Positions 1 through 8,689 of a stretch of DNA of 54,849 nt are shown one piece after another. Numbering within the stretch: the first letter of the stretch is position 1; each line of letters opens with the position of its first letter. Origin of the DNA: Anaerolineales bacterium (lineage in GTDB: Bacteria > Chloroflexota > Anaerolineae > Anaerolineales > UBA11858); assembly GCA_016783125.1 (NCBI GenBank), contig JADHXE010000003.1, positions 1 through 54,849 on the forward strand, written 5' to 3'. Position numbers and translations under genes: made by a program. The notes beneath the pieces are model-generated. The model was not told the DNA's origin, made no database searches, and saw only the letters and a list, made by a program, of their open reading frames with translations.

Positions 1-29
1 TGACCAAACCAGATTTTTCGCGCCGCGTA

Positions 30-452
30 TTACATTGCACAACACCCTGTGAAAAAACTCAATGCATTTTCCTCAGTGTAATTCAAATTTCGTTGGGCCC
101 GTAGGATGGTGAGATCGCGCACCAGCTGGCTGGTTGTTATTAGATCACCACTTGCTCTCACTTCGGCGATGCGACTCTTCATTAAAGCTTTGTCAGGAAC
201 TAAATCTCGGACAGGTTTCTGCAATTCTTTTTGGGCGCGATGAAGTATATCCTGGGATGCAAGTGGCCTAATGCGGGGATTATCAGAACCGTTTCTTGGG
301 AACCAATAGTCACCATTCTTGAGATTCACTCGAAAACATGGCACTAGATTTTCACCGATTGATTTTTCCTCGATCACCTTGATCTGCCCAACACCATAAG
401 AGTGATGAACGATCCAATCCCCTACCGAGTATGGAGATACACTTTCAGTCAT
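30..452 (-). CDS. CarD/CdnL-like RNA polymerase-binding protein
   Basis: A 140-residue protein whose first ~65 residues match the CarD_CdnL_TRCF RNA-polymerase-interacting fold (YSVGDWIVHHSYGVGQI, then strands ending in PRNGSDNPRIRPL). The rest is helical, as in CdnL proteins, which contact the RNAP beta lobe and stabilise open complexes at promoters. The ATG at 452 is chosen because GAAGGAAC lies about 7 nt upstream; the frame also opens five codons earlier with a GTG. It is the last gene of the minus-strand run, about 110 bp after the alarmone synthetase, so both could act on transcription during stress (inference). The C-terminal helices are short compared with typical CdnL. Confidence 0.8.
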   Translation of the reverse strand: MTESVSPYSVGDWIVHHSYGVGQIKVIEEKSIGENLVPCFRVNLKNGDYWFPRNGSDNPRIRPLASQDILHRAQKELQKPVRDLVPDKALMKSRIAEVRASGDLITTSQLVRDLTILRAQRNLNYTEENALSFFTGCCAM

Positions 453-561
453 TTCTGTTCCTTCCACATCATATTTTTTAGAACTAGCTTTTCATTTGTG
501 TGCATAAGATTATGCACAGGCACATCGAGATATTAGGCTCACGCTTGGGTTGCTAATCGAT

Positions 562-1269
562 TCAGAAATCATCTGGTTCTTTCTTCTTTACCTGCCTTTG
601 CAATATGACTCGCACTGCCAAGGCGGACCTGTCTTCGATAGCCAGGTTGCTGGCAATATCAGCGATTGCTGTATCATAGTCTGCTTGAAATTCGGTTGGA
701 ACTTTGTTGTGCACTTCGTGAGTGAATTCCGACCATGCGTTTTGAAGTTTTGTTCGAATCTGGATTTCGCAGATCATTCTATCCTCGACGATAGTACGCC
801 GTTTCCTATGAGTCTTCACACGATCATACGAAACATCTGCCAGAAGGTGTATCGCCCTATATCCGGTGGGTTTCGGATCTCTGATGTAGTCTTCCAAAGA
901 ACGCGGCTTGATGAGGAACTGCTTTGTAGCCTGGATATAGTCGAGCATTCCATAGCAATCATCTACAAACCAACAAATCACTCTGGCTCCAATAAAGTCC
1001 ATGATAACTTCGGTCGGATGGCCAAACAAGGGCCAATCTAGCTTCTCCAGTTTCCTGAGAAAACTTGTTAATGACTTTACCCTGGAGTGCACGACAACAG
1101 CTTCACGAGGGAGCTTGTTTTCTGCTGTGTAAGCCGAAGCCAGTCCGCCCAGCCTGATTTTGAGAATCTGGCTTATCGATTCCAATTCGTCGCCGTATAT
1201 ATTGAAAAATCGAACAGATCTTTCGGTCAGGAAGTCTATTCGTTCCTCTCGGGTTTGGGGCTTTGCCAT
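562..1269 (-). CDS. Small alarmone synthetase (RelA/SpoT synthetase domain)
   Basis: A 235-residue stand-alone (p)ppGpp synthetase-type protein. The RelA_SpoT synthetase signature is clear: DFIGAR near residue 91, GYRAIH at 136-141, and EIQIRT with the catalytic Glu near residue 168, followed by NAWSEFTHEVHNK. There is no HD hydrolase domain and no TGS/ACT region, so it should only synthesise alarmone from ATP and GDP/GTP. The start has AGGA about 8 nt upstream. It lies downstream of a PAS gene and a 26-codon ORF and upstream of a CarD-like gene. The family is secure; the signal that activates it is not visible. Confidence 0.88.
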   Translation of the reverse strand: MAKPQTREERIDFLTERSVRFFNIYGDELESISQILKIRLGGLASAYTAENKLPREAVVVHSRVKSLTSFLRKLEKLDWPLFGHPTEVIMDFIGARVICWFVDDCYGMLDYIQATKQFLIKPRSLEDYIRDPKPTGYRAIHLLADVSYDRVKTHRKRRTIVEDRMICEIQIRTKLQNAWSEFTHEVHNKVPTEFQADYDTAIADIASNLAIEDRSALAVRVILQRQVKKKEPDDF

Positions 1270-1287
1270 TTCTCATTCCTGTCAGAT

Positions 1288-1368
1288 TTATTGTCTGCTC
1301 AACGAGGGTTTCAGGCACATGACGTTTTCGACCCAAAACTCTTCGCTCATGCTCAATCGTTTGGTCAT
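1288..1368 (-). CDS. Possible 26-residue peptide coupled to the PAS gene
   Basis: Its ATG overlaps the PAS stop as ATGA (1365-1368) and it reads 26 codons (MTKRLSMSEEFWVENVMCLK...) to TAA, ending 18 nt before the synthetase start. The overlap suggests translational coupling between the PAS and synthetase genes. It may be a leader peptide, a decayed ORF or chance. No family is recognised. Confidence 0.3.
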   Translation of the reverse strand: MTKRLSMSEEFWVENVMCLKPSLSRQ

Positions 1369-1919
1369 TTCAAATTTTCTGCTAGTGGGTCATTCGCTAC
1401 TGGAGAGAAGCCTTCATCAAACAATTGACTACGCAACTCCCTGATTACCTTTTTTAGCCCTGCCATTCGTACTTCACGATCTGCCATAAGTAATAACATC
1501 TTCTCGAGTTCATCGATCTTTTCCTGCAAAATCTCCTGCGCATTTTTCCGCTCAGTGATATCTTCTATTGCAAGAAGAATCATATTGGTGTTGTTGTCAT
1601 CGCGGTATATTTTTCGGGCGTTCTGCAGCATTGTACGCACACCGATATGGTCAAAAACAGCCGTGATTTCAAAGTTTTCAAAACTGGTTTTCTCTGGCAG
1701 TATATGTTCCAGGAGTTCTTTTAGCTCAGGCACACCCCATTTTTTATTATCAATCTCGAACAGCAATTTCCCTTCCATTTTTTCCGAATTACATTGAAAG
1801 TGCATGAAATAAGCTCGGTTGGCTAAAATCACTCGTAGATCAGAATCTAATACAATTAGAGGTTGACGCACGGTTGCGATAATATCTTTATGAAAATTCA
1901 CTTCATAATTGTTGTTCAT
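1365..1919 (-). CDS. PAS-domain protein with coiled-coil tail
   Basis: 184 residues. Residues ~10-125 form a PAS/PAC sensor domain (PLIVLDSDLRVILANRAYF, then IEDITERKNAQEIL), followed by a ~35-residue coiled coil. No kinase, cyclase or DNA-binding output domain is present, so it must act through a partner. AAAGG lies about 8 nt before the ATG. It is upstream of the alarmone synthetase, which makes a sensory input to that enzyme plausible, but this is inference. The ligand is unknown. Confidence 0.75.
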   Translation of the reverse strand: MNNNYEVNFHKDIIATVRQPLIVLDSDLRVILANRAYFMHFQCNSEKMEGKLLFEIDNKKWGVPELKELLEHILPEKTSFENFEITAVFDHIGVRTMLQNARKIYRDDNNTNMILLAIEDITERKNAQEILQEKIDELEKMLLLMADREVRMAGLKKVIRELRSQLFDEGFSPVANDPLAENLK

Positions 1920-1964
1920 CTGTTGACCTTTCGACTCGAATAAGACGAAACCCCTGAATCCGAG

Positions 1965-2174
1965 TTATGCGCTCACAAGCTCAAAGTTTTCTTCAAAATA
2001 CATCTTGGAAACATACCAGGTATCTGTGTGGTCCTTGGGGTTGCGGGCAATCATCCCCAGATCATTCATTGGATCATCCCCTTCGCTGACAGACACGCCT
2101 GACAAATCTTCACCGGGTATATAGGAGCGCATTTCTGCCAAGCCTTTCCTGCGATATTGCTTGAATTCATTCAT
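1965..2174 (-). CDS. Conserved small hypothetical protein
   Basis: 69 residues from the ATG at 2174, chosen because AGGAAAC lies upstream and because the longer frame would run back into the preceding gene. Recognisable segments are MRSYIPGEDLSGVSVSEGD, IARNPKDH and WYVSKMYFEENFE. To my recollection this pattern recurs in short uncharacterised proteins of phages and environmental bacteria. It starts 10 nt after the coiled-coil gene stops, so the two are probably co-transcribed. No function can be assigned. Confidence 0.65.
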   Translation of the reverse strand: MNEFKQYRRKGLAEMRSYIPGEDLSGVSVSEGDDPMNDLGMIARNPKDHTDTWYVSKMYFEENFELVSA

Positions 2175-2184
2175 TTCAGGTTTC

Positions 2185-2610
2185 CTACTTCTCTTTTTTC
2201 TGCCTATATTGAAGCAATTTCCGCTTATCGTCTCGTTGCTGCTCTTTTTGTCGAAGTTTCCGTCTATGTTCTTGTTCCAAATCAAATTGTTTTTGCTCTT
2301 CTTGTCTCAGTTTTCGTTTGTGTTCTATTTTTAAATCCAGTTGCTGTTGCTCCTCTTGTCGCAGCTTTCGTTTTTGCTCTTGTTCCTGTTTCAAACCCAG
2401 TTGCTGATAAACCTCTTGTCGTTGTTTTCGGTTCTCCTCCAATTTCAAATCCAGTTTATGCTGATCCCTTTGCCGCAGCTTTCGTTTCTGCTCCTGTTCC
2501 TGCTCCAGTTTCTTTTGTTCATCTTGCCGCATTATTCGTTTATCTTCTTGTTGCTGCTCTCGTTTCAGCCGCTTTTGTTCCCGTTGCTCATATTCATCTT
2601 GCTGTTTCAT
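2185..2610 (-). CDS. Q/E/K/R-rich coiled-coil repeat protein
   Basis: 141 residues, almost entirely Q, E, K, R, L and D, predicted to be one long charged helix or coiled coil. It holds about five copies of an 18-20 residue unit with core KRKLRQ-EQ-LDL. The ATG at 2610 has AGAAGGA about 7 nt upstream, which favours it over a start 11 codons earlier. Gene and repeat are on the minus strand; the hydrophobic plus-strand frame opposite is its mirror. The function is unknown; a scaffold or nucleic-acid-binding helix is possible. Confidence 0.6.
   Translation of the reverse strand: MKQQDEYEQREQKRLKREQQQEDKRIMRQDEQKKLEQEQEQKRKLRQRDQHKLDLKLEENRKQRQEVYQQLGLKQEQEQKRKLRQEEQQQLDLKIEHKRKLRQEEQKQFDLEQEHRRKLRQKEQQRDDKRKLLQYRQKKEK
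2209..2487 (-). repeat. 54-60 bp coding tandem repeat
   Basis: Five degenerate in-frame copies of an 18-20 codon unit (KRKLRQ-EQ--LDL) inside the coiled-coil gene. Copy number probably varies between strains by slippage or recombination. Confidence 0.6.
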
Positions 2611-2728
2611 AGTATTTTCCTTCTTGAATATCTGAGTTGTCAAAATACCTTACAGGTGCTCAAATTGGCAAAAGCGAGTGTTTTCTTGTTTTTTATTATG
2701 CTCGTTAAAAGGTTGAGCTAATTAGTTT

Positions 2729-2786
2729 ATGAGGAAACCAGAAATCCATGGATTTTTCCGCAATCCTGCGTTTCTGGTTTCCTCAT
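2729..2786. repeat. 16-bp perfect inverted repeat, ATGAGGAAACCAG family
   Basis: ATGAGGAAACCAGAAA (2729-2744) is repeated inverted at 2771-2786 around a 26-bp loop. The same arm, with one change, bounds the repeat cluster at 29.1-29.5 kb. It lies between the coiled-coil gene and the channel-like gene and could act as a terminator-like hairpin. Confidence 0.7.
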
Positions 2787-2832
2787 GGATCGATGTATAT
2801 CGTCGATTATTGGAATGTTCAGACCGGGAGAT

Positions 2833-4332
2833 TCACTCTTTACCTTCCGATTTGTTCACCCAGCTATCCACAATGCGACTGGCAGTTTCCCGGGCACCAA
2901 GTCCAAAAGCCAGAGCAGCCGCCACGCCGATTGCGCCCAAGAGCACGCCAAAGGCGATGTTGACAATTTCTCCAGCAACACCGACCTGTTGAAGCCCCAT
3001 AGCAGCGACCAGCACAAGAATGGCGGTACGAGCTATTCCAGCCATAAAGCCAGCGTTGTTGCCGCCTGCTGCCATGATAACGTCGCGGGTCAGGTTAGCA
3101 AGATAGAGACCAACCGCAAAGATGAGCAATGCCAGCAGCACTTGCCCACCAAAGGCCAAGAAAATCGCCAATATTTCCGCCAAGAAACCAAAGCCGAGCA
3201 TGTCAGCGGCTTCAATGCCAGCGAGCAGCAGAACAGCAACCAGTACAATGTAGCCGACCACTTCTGAGAGCGTGTACTTCGCCTTATCAGAAGCAATACG
3301 CAGGCCCAACTTTTCAGTAATTCTGTCGAATCCAATGCCAGTCAGCAGATTGCTGACCAGTCCGGAGATTAGTTTGCCCGCGAAATAAGCAACCAGCAGC
3401 ACAAGAACCGCCCCAAAGAACATCGGGATACCGCTCATGACGGCAGTCAGCATAGAAATGGCGGGGGCCGAGATCGCGTCTACGCCCAAAGCATTCAGAG
3501 CGGCAATCACAGCCGGGATCAGAATCAAAATGTAGATTACTGAACCGATGATTTTCGAAAGTGGTTCGGTTTGTGATTCGCTGCTGACGCCAATACGTTC
3601 ACCAAATTTATCGATATTGGTGGCAGCTAACAAGTTGACTACGATCTGGCGCACGATGCGAGCTAAGAGCCAGCCAATAAAAAGGCTGATGGCTGCTGCA
3701 AAGATATTGGGAATTGCGCCCAAAATTGCATCCACGACGCCAGTGACGGGTTCCACCAGTCCCCGCATCCCAAGAGCATTCAGCACGGCGGGCAGGAAGA
3801 GCAGGAAGACAAGCCAGAAGACGCCGTTCGCAAGAGAATCAGAAACGCTGACCTTCGGTGCGTCAATCTCAGCTTGCGCAGCAAGCCGCTCATCAAGTTT
3901 GGTCATGCGCATAGTTCGTTGGATGACGAATTTTGCAATCGTAGCGACCAGCCACGCTACCAACAGAATCAATATTGCACCCAGCAATTGCGGAGCAGCC
4001 AGGGCGATCTGTTCTAACATGGCGTTCAATGGGGCTGCTACGGCGGGGAGCTGCACAGTCTGAAAGAAGGCAACCAGCACGAACAACATGACTAGATAGA
4101 AGGCGGCTGTAGAAACCCATTTTGCGATATTCAGCTGAGCCGGTTCTTCGCCTTCAGCCACTGCGCCAGCCAGACGATCGTCTACATTGGTGCGTTTCAA
4201 CAAGCGATAAACTACAGTTTTAATGATGCGGGCAATGAGCCAGCCCACGATCAGGATGGCAAGGCCAGCCAGCAGGTTGAGCATGTCTTCGCCGACAAGC
4301 GCAATCAATTGAGTAAGTATTTGGTCAAACAT
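2833..4332 (-). CDS. Mechanosensitive-channel-like protein with repeated TM_helix domains
   Basis: 499 residues, highly hydrophobic. It contains about five copies of the conserved TM_helix unit of the MscS-related family (VGWLIARIIKTVVYRLLKR, then VAWLVATIAK, IGWLLARIVR, VAYFAGKLIS and VGLYLANLTR). Between copies are short soluble links of the NVDDRL / KLDERL / NIDKFGERI type. The MscS beta domain and C-terminal cage are absent, so channel activity is uncertain. AAGGAG lies about 7 nt before the ATG. An osmotic or membrane-stress role is inferred from the family. Confidence 0.8.
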   Translation of the reverse strand: MFDQILTQLIALVGEDMLNLLAGLAILIVGWLIARIIKTVVYRLLKRTNVDDRLAGAVAEGEEPAQLNIAKWVSTAAFYLVMLFVLVAFFQTVQLPAVAAPLNAMLEQIALAAPQLLGAILILLVAWLVATIAKFVIQRTMRMTKLDERLAAQAEIDAPKVSVSDSLANGVFWLVFLLFLPAVLNALGMRGLVEPVTGVVDAILGAIPNIFAAAISLFIGWLLARIVRQIVVNLLAATNIDKFGERIGVSSESQTEPLSKIIGSVIYILILIPAVIAALNALGVDAISAPAISMLTAVMSGIPMFFGAVLVLLVAYFAGKLISGLVSNLLTGIGFDRITEKLGLRIASDKAKYTLSEVVGYIVLVAVLLLAGIEAADMLGFGFLAEILAIFLAFGGQVLLALLIFAVGLYLANLTRDVIMAAGGNNAGFMAGIARTAILVLVAAMGLQQVGVAGEIVNIAFGVLLGAIGVAAALAFGLGARETASRIVDSWVNKSEGKE

Positions 4333-4469
4333 GGAATCTCCTTTGGGGTCGATAAATAGTTTGAGTGTCTACTTTCCTAGACACCGAAAACCGCTTCGTT
4401 TTTCTTATTAATTGTCTAATTTGCCATCGTTTTGCTCCTTTTCATGGAAACATTTCAGGCCCTTCTCAT

Positions 4470-5948
4470 TCAACCGACATGCAGTTTAGTTACCTGGCGG
4501 AAGTGGAAGCCCATAATGGCCAGCGTGATAGCCAGTGGGAACAAGCGGGGACGCCTGAACAGGGTCCAGAAAAATAATCGCCAATATTGGGCACGCTCGA
4601 CACCGCGGATACCCAGATGGAAAATGGAGCGTCCTAAGGCCAGGATATACTGTGGATCTGGGTGAGAGCGGATTTTGGGCGGGTGGTACTCGCGCAGAAA
4701 AGTCAATACCCGCTCGTAATAGAATTGCGGGGCGTAGATTTGGCCCAACAGCTTGCGATAGCCTTCCCGCAGCGCTTCCGCACCCATCTTGGGGATGATA
4801 TTGGTCGAGCCATCCACATTATCCCCCGAAAAATCGTTCATCAGGCGGTCTTCTTGTTGCATGCGCGCGTACAACCGTGTTCCTAGCGGAGCCTGCAGCA
4901 ACCCCACCATGGCTGTCACGATACCGCTTTTTTGGATGAAATCGACCTGCTGCTGAAAGATGGAGGGCGGATCGTTATCAAAACCGACGATGAAACCGCC
5001 CTGCACCTGGAGCCCTGCACGCTGCAGTTGCTTGACGCTCTCCACCAGGTCGCGGTCCTTGTTCTGGTTCTTACTGCATTCAGTCAGACTGTCTTCATTG
5101 GGCGTCTCGATACCGACAAAGACCGTAGTAAATCCGGCTTGCGTCATAAGGCTGATCAGTTCGGGATCATCGGCCAGGTTGATGGACGCTTCAGTGCTGA
5201 ACGGCATACCGCGCTTGCCCTTGCGCCATTCGATCAGCGCTGGCAGCACTTCAGATTTGATCTGCTTCTTGTTGCCAATAAAATTGTCATCCACGAAAAA
5301 GATGCCCTGGCGCCAGCCCAGAGCGTAGATGCTGTCCAACTCGGAAATGATTTGGGTCGCGGTTTTGGTGCGCGGGCGGTGCCCCAAGAGGGACGTCACA
5401 TTGCAAAAATCGCAACTAAAGGGACAGCCACGCGAGAACTGGATGCTGACCGTATCGTAATATTTGAGATCTGCCAGAGGCCACAAGGGCACCGGGGTTT
5501 GCTGGATGTCTGGATACTCAGTGGTGGCATAAAGGGGTTGGGCGTGCCCCTTGGTCAGGTCCGTCAAAAAAAGCGGTAGGGTCAACTCGGCTTCATTGAG
5601 CACGAAGTGATCGACCTCGGGAAACTGCTCATATTCCATAGTGAAGAGCGGCCCGCCTGCAACAACTTTGACACCAGCCTGCTTGCAGCGAGCGATCAAA
5701 GCGCGGGCCGCATCGCGCTGCACGATCATAGCGCTGATGAAGACATAGTCAGCCCAGGCCAAATCCTTGTGGGTCAGGCTGATCACGTTCAAATCAACCA
5801 ACCGTTTTTCCCACGCATCAGGCAACAAGGCAGCCACGGTTAACAAACCTAGCGGTGGGGAGCCAGCCTTCTTGCGGATAAATTTTAGGGCGTGCTTGAA
5901 ACTCCAAAACGTATCTGGGAATTCAGGGTAAACCAGTAAGATTTTCAT
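4470..5948 (-). CDS. B12-binding-domain radical SAM protein
   Basis: 492 residues. An N-terminal cobalamin-binding Rossmann-like domain (~1-150) begins MKILLVYPEFPDTFW. It is followed by a radical SAM core with the cluster motif CxxxCxxC at Cys175, 179 and 182 (GCPFSCDFC) and a C-terminal DUF4070-like region (GFIVGFDNDPPSIF, YYERVLTFLREY). The family is related to HpnP-type and other methylating or tailoring enzymes; the substrate is not known. The start at 5948 forms an ATGA overlap with the upstream zinc-ribbon gene, which fixes it and implies coupled translation. Confidence 0.85.
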   Translation of the reverse strand: MKILLVYPEFPDTFWSFKHALKFIRKKAGSPPLGLLTVAALLPDAWEKRLVDLNVISLTHKDLAWADYVFISAMIVQRDAARALIARCKQAGVKVVAGGPLFTMEYEQFPEVDHFVLNEAELTLPLFLTDLTKGHAQPLYATTEYPDIQQTPVPLWPLADLKYYDTVSIQFSRGCPFSCDFCNVTSLLGHRPRTKTATQIISELDSIYALGWRQGIFFVDDNFIGNKKQIKSEVLPALIEWRKGKRGMPFSTEASINLADDPELISLMTQAGFTTVFVGIETPNEDSLTECSKNQNKDRDLVESVKQLQRAGLQVQGGFIVGFDNDPPSIFQQQVDFIQKSGIVTAMVGLLQAPLGTRLYARMQQEDRLMNDFSGDNVDGSTNIIPKMGAEALREGYRKLLGQIYAPQFYYERVLTFLREYHPPKIRSHPDPQYILALGRSIFHLGIRGVERAQYWRLFFWTLFRRPRLFPLAITLAIMGFHFRQVTKLHVG

Positions 5949-6178
5949 CGTAACCTTGCTTTTAGTCTCAACTTGAAAATTAATTTCAGCCAATTTTCCG
6001 ATCGCCATCTGGCCCTTTTTCTCTGAACTGGGCCGTTATAGGTCCAAAAGGTTATTCGTTCGCCGCACTCGCAGTTGATTGTTCTGGCGGTAGAACCTTC
6101 ATTTTTTGATGGATCATCGACGAGTGGATTATCAGTAATCGTTTTATTACAGCCAGGACATGTAATATAGATTTCCAT
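5945..6178 (-). CDS. Small zinc-ribbon protein
   Basis: 77 residues. CPGC (7-10) and CECG (36-39) form a likely zinc ribbon, and the C-terminus is basic. AAAGG precedes the ATG. Its stop overlaps the start of the radical SAM gene (ATGA), so the two are translationally coupled and may work together, perhaps as a substrate-binding or partner protein (inference). Confidence 0.65.
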   Translation of the reverse strand: MEIYITCPGCNKTITDNPLVDDPSKNEGSTARTINCECGERITFWTYNGPVQRKRARWRSENWLKLIFKLRLKARLR

Positions 6179-6211
6179 TTTCTTGCCTTTAGCGGAAAGT
6201 TAATCTTTCCA

Positions 6212-6346
6212 TCATGGATCTATGTTATTGATGATCTTATCTTTGCTTTTATTTTTCTTCTCTCTTTTCGCTTGCTTTTTTTCCTTCATGTTTTTTTGTG
6301 GTTTTTTCTTGGACATCTTTTTGTTCTTCTTCTGACCTTTAGCCAT
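6212..6346 (-). CDS. Lysine-rich 44-residue basic protein
   Basis: Reads MAKGQKKNKKMSKKKPQKN... through 44 codons, nearly half lysine, to a TGA at 6212. AAGGAG is well placed before the ATG. The very basic composition suggests RNA or DNA binding. It lies 33 nt upstream of the zinc-ribbon gene and is probably in its transcript. No family is recognised. Confidence 0.6.
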   Translation of the reverse strand: MAKGQKKNKKMSKKKPQKNMKEKKQAKREKKNKSKDKIINNIDP

Positions 6347-6513
6347 GACCTTTACTCCTTGTGTAAGGTTCCTAACTGGCTGCATTCTTTCATCGTTAGG
6401 TGATCAATTAGGAATGCAATTTGGTTACTCGGGTTTCAACCGCTGCCGCGCAAAAGCACTTGTGCTTCGCCGCGACAAAGATTGCAACTCCCAGGATGAG
6501 CAATGACATTTGA

Positions 6514-7659
6514 TCAATAACGGAGCACAGCAGCAGCAGAAGTACCCCCCGGCACTTTATCCGGTTCCACGGCATAAACTGTGCCACCTTTCAGGTAGGT
6601 TTGAACAGCCGCCAGTTCCAGTAGGGATTCGTCGCCAGACTCCATTTGATTATGGATTTCAATCTCACTTGTAACTGAGTTAAAGATACCCCATTGCTGC
6701 ACTCCAGTGGCGATATATAACGTTTCAATCTGGCCATGATAAGCGGCCGGAACGATCTTTTCGAATGTGTCTGTCGCTCGTTCGCTTTCCTGACCGGCAA
6801 GTTGTTGGTACTGGGCAAAAGCCTCTGCTTGAGCGGCCTGGAAGTAATGTTCAAGAATGTTCCAGGCACTTTTGTGCAGCTCGTCCACACGCAATAGATC
6901 AGGATTCCCCTTGATAACTGTATTGATCAAATTAGGGTAGGAGTTGGCTTCTTTGTAGATTGGTAGCAAGTATTCAACACCCGCCAAAACGAGCGGTGCC
7001 CGGTCTTCTTGAAGAAATTCCGTCAAACCATCCGAGACCAGGCGAAAGTAGCGCAGCAGCTCATTTTTGGCGCTTTCGTCGCTGTCACCGCCTTGACCAT
7101 GGAAGGTTACCGAACCGAAACCGGAAGTGTGGTGTTGAAAGATTGCTTGATAATCGCCGGATGGTAGTGCTTCAGCCAGACTGCCGCCCGCCTGCCCAAT
7201 GTCAACCTCGCTGACGCTATCGCGCGTTCCATTCAGTAACCTGATTTCGTTCTGGCTCAACGCCAGGATGTAAAATTGGCCGTCTCCGGTGAAGAGAGGT
7301 AGCAGCGGTTTGATGTGGAAGTAATCTTCAACCACGACCAATTCTTCAAAATTCAGCGGGAGACAGTAGCGGCGAACGCTGTTGGAAGAGAGAAAAATCG
7401 CCAGACCATCACTCTGATGCTGCCAGAACTGAGCATCCTGTAAAAATTTGCTGGCCGGCTCGAGCATTTTTTGTACATCACGCCGGCCTACGCCCTGGTC
7501 TGATAAGTGCTTCTCTGCCTCTCCGAGTAGATTTTTCAGTCGAATCGGATCCTGCTGGGCTTCGGTCCCAGTTCTGTGGGTCGGCATATAGATTGAAATA
7601 CACCATGGTTGTTCTTTACGCATTAATTGTTCTAGTTCATCTCTCGTTAAAACATCCAT
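6514..7659 (-). CDS. baeRF family 3-like protein (bacterial archaeo-eukaryotic release factor relative)
   Basis: 381 residues from the ATG at 7659 (GGAG 8 nt upstream). It resembles the baeRF_family3 group, bacterial relatives of eukaryotic release factor 1: an N-terminal alpha/beta domain (LMRKEQPWCISIYMPTHRTG, typical of the group) and a C-terminal domain ending AVEPDKVPGGTSAAAVLRY. The family is thought to act at the ribosome, but biochemical roles are largely undefined. Neighbours are a decayed DUF2892-like gene and an SPFH gene, all on the same strand. Confidence 0.65.
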   Translation of the reverse strand: MDVLTRDELEQLMRKEQPWCISIYMPTHRTGTEAQQDPIRLKNLLGEAEKHLSDQGVGRRDVQKMLEPASKFLQDAQFWQHQSDGLAIFLSSNSVRRYCLPLNFEELVVVEDYFHIKPLLPLFTGDGQFYILALSQNEIRLLNGTRDSVSEVDIGQAGGSLAEALPSGDYQAIFQHHTSGFGSVTFHGQGGDSDESAKNELLRYFRLVSDGLTEFLQEDRAPLVLAGVEYLLPIYKEANSYPNLINTVIKGNPDLLRVDELHKSAWNILEHYFQAAQAEAFAQYQQLAGQESERATDTFEKIVPAAYHGQIETLYIATGVQQWGIFNSVTSEIEIHNQMESGDESLLELAAVQTYLKGGTVYAVEPDKVPGGTSAAAVLRY

Positions 7660-7825
7660 TTTCTTTCTCCAAGTAGAATACCAAGCCGGTGATATTGAGA
7701 AAGCCGACGACCACACCTCGGACCGCTAAGGCTCAGATCGCCCAATCGGGTTGAAAGAAAAGCCCGGCGAGCCCGGCAATGGCAAGCCGAAGATAATCCC
7801 ATTTACCAATTGTTTGACGATTCAT
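7637..7825 (-). pseudogene. DUF2892-like small membrane protein with in-frame TGA
   Basis: From the ATG at 7825, with GGAG upstream, the frame reads MNRQTIGKWDYLRLAIAGLA and then FFQPDWAI before TGA at 7733-7735. The same frame continues with ALAVRGVVVGFLNITGLVF to a TGA at 7637. The two halves together look like the two hydrophobic segments of a DUF2892-type inner-membrane protein. The stop may be a mutation, a sequencing error, or the true end of a 30-residue peptide. The start is 15 nt after the SPFH gene. Confidence 0.45.
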
Positions 7826-7840
7826 TTCAGCTCCTGTCTT

Positions 7841-8689
7841 TTATTTTTTGATAACGGGAACTGTAGTCCCTGCCAGATCATTAACTACATTAACTAAATC
7901 ACTGCCAGCGGGAACTATAATCTTTGTATTATCTTTTAAGGCTTCAGCGACTGTCTCCAGTTTTTTGAGCAGCTGTGCATTGCCGATAAAATACTCTTCA
8001 GCAGCGACGTTTACAGTCTTGATGGCATCTCCATCAGCATCTGCTTTTAATCGAATCGCCGCCGCGATTCCTTCTGCTTTTTTAATTTCAGCTCGCCTTT
8101 CTCCATCAGCTTTGGTTTCAATCGCTGTTGCTAGATCAAGGGCAGCTATTTTTTCATTTTCAGCTTTAACAACCTGGTTCATGGCGTCTTGAACATCATC
8201 CGGTGGTTCGATACGCTGCAGCTCAACCCGGACAACATCAATTCCCCATTTGGAGACTTCTTTGGATAATATTTTTTCAACTTCTAAATTAATTTGATCT
8301 CTATTTTCGTTTGCCTCTGTCAGGGTCATTTTACCGATCACGGCTCTGAGGGTTGTTTTTGCCAGAGATGGCACTGAGGATGCAAAATTGTTCACGTTAT
8401 AAATTGCTTTTTGGGCTTCTTCCACCCTGTAATAGACCACGCCATCAACTACAGCATTTAATTTGTCCTTTGTAATAATTGATTGTGGATCAATATCCAC
8501 TCGGCGCTCTGTTATGTTTATGCGATACATTTTGGATAGGAAAGGTATAACCCAGTTGAAACCGGCGCTGGCAGTTTTTGAATACCGGCCCAGAAATTCG
8601 ACAACTCCCACTTCTACAGGCCGGAGGATCTTTACGCCTGAAGCGAAGATAATTATTGCGAAAAATACTACATATAATATGATGTTCAT
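7841..8689 (-). CDS. SPFH/Band 7 (stomatin-like) membrane protein
   Basis: 282 residues. One N-terminal membrane helix (~3-20) is followed by an SPFH domain (GVVEFLGRYSKTASAGFNWVIPF; ITERRVDIDPQ) and a long Ala/Glu/Lys-rich helix (EIKKAEGIAAAIRLKAD) typical of stomatin-type oligomers. Such proteins organise membrane microdomains. GAGGAG lies ~8 nt before the ATG. No NfeD partner is seen beside it, which differs from many bacterial SPFH genes. Confidence 0.88.
   Translation of the reverse strand: MNIILYVVFFAIIIFASGVKILRPVEVGVVEFLGRYSKTASAGFNWVIPFLSKMYRINITERRVDIDPQSIITKDKLNAVVDGVVYYRVEEAQKAIYNVNNFASSVPSLAKTTLRAVIGKMTLTEANENRDQINLEVEKILSKEVSKWGIDVVRVELQRIEPPDDVQDAMNQVVKAENEKIAALDLATAIETKADGERRAEIKKAEGIAAAIRLKADADGDAIKTVNVAAEEYFIGNAQLLKKLETVAEALKDNTKIIVPAGSDLVNVVNDLAGTTVPVIKK

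Noticed and set aside
2157..2612. 151-codon hydrophobic plus-strand frame
   Set aside because: It is the mirror of the Q/E/K/R repeat gene (CTT/TTG codons opposite AAG/CAA). The minus-strand frame has a proper ribosome site.
4932..5579. 215-codon plus-strand frame
   Set aside because: Mirror of the radical SAM gene, which has the CxxxCxxC motif on the minus strand.
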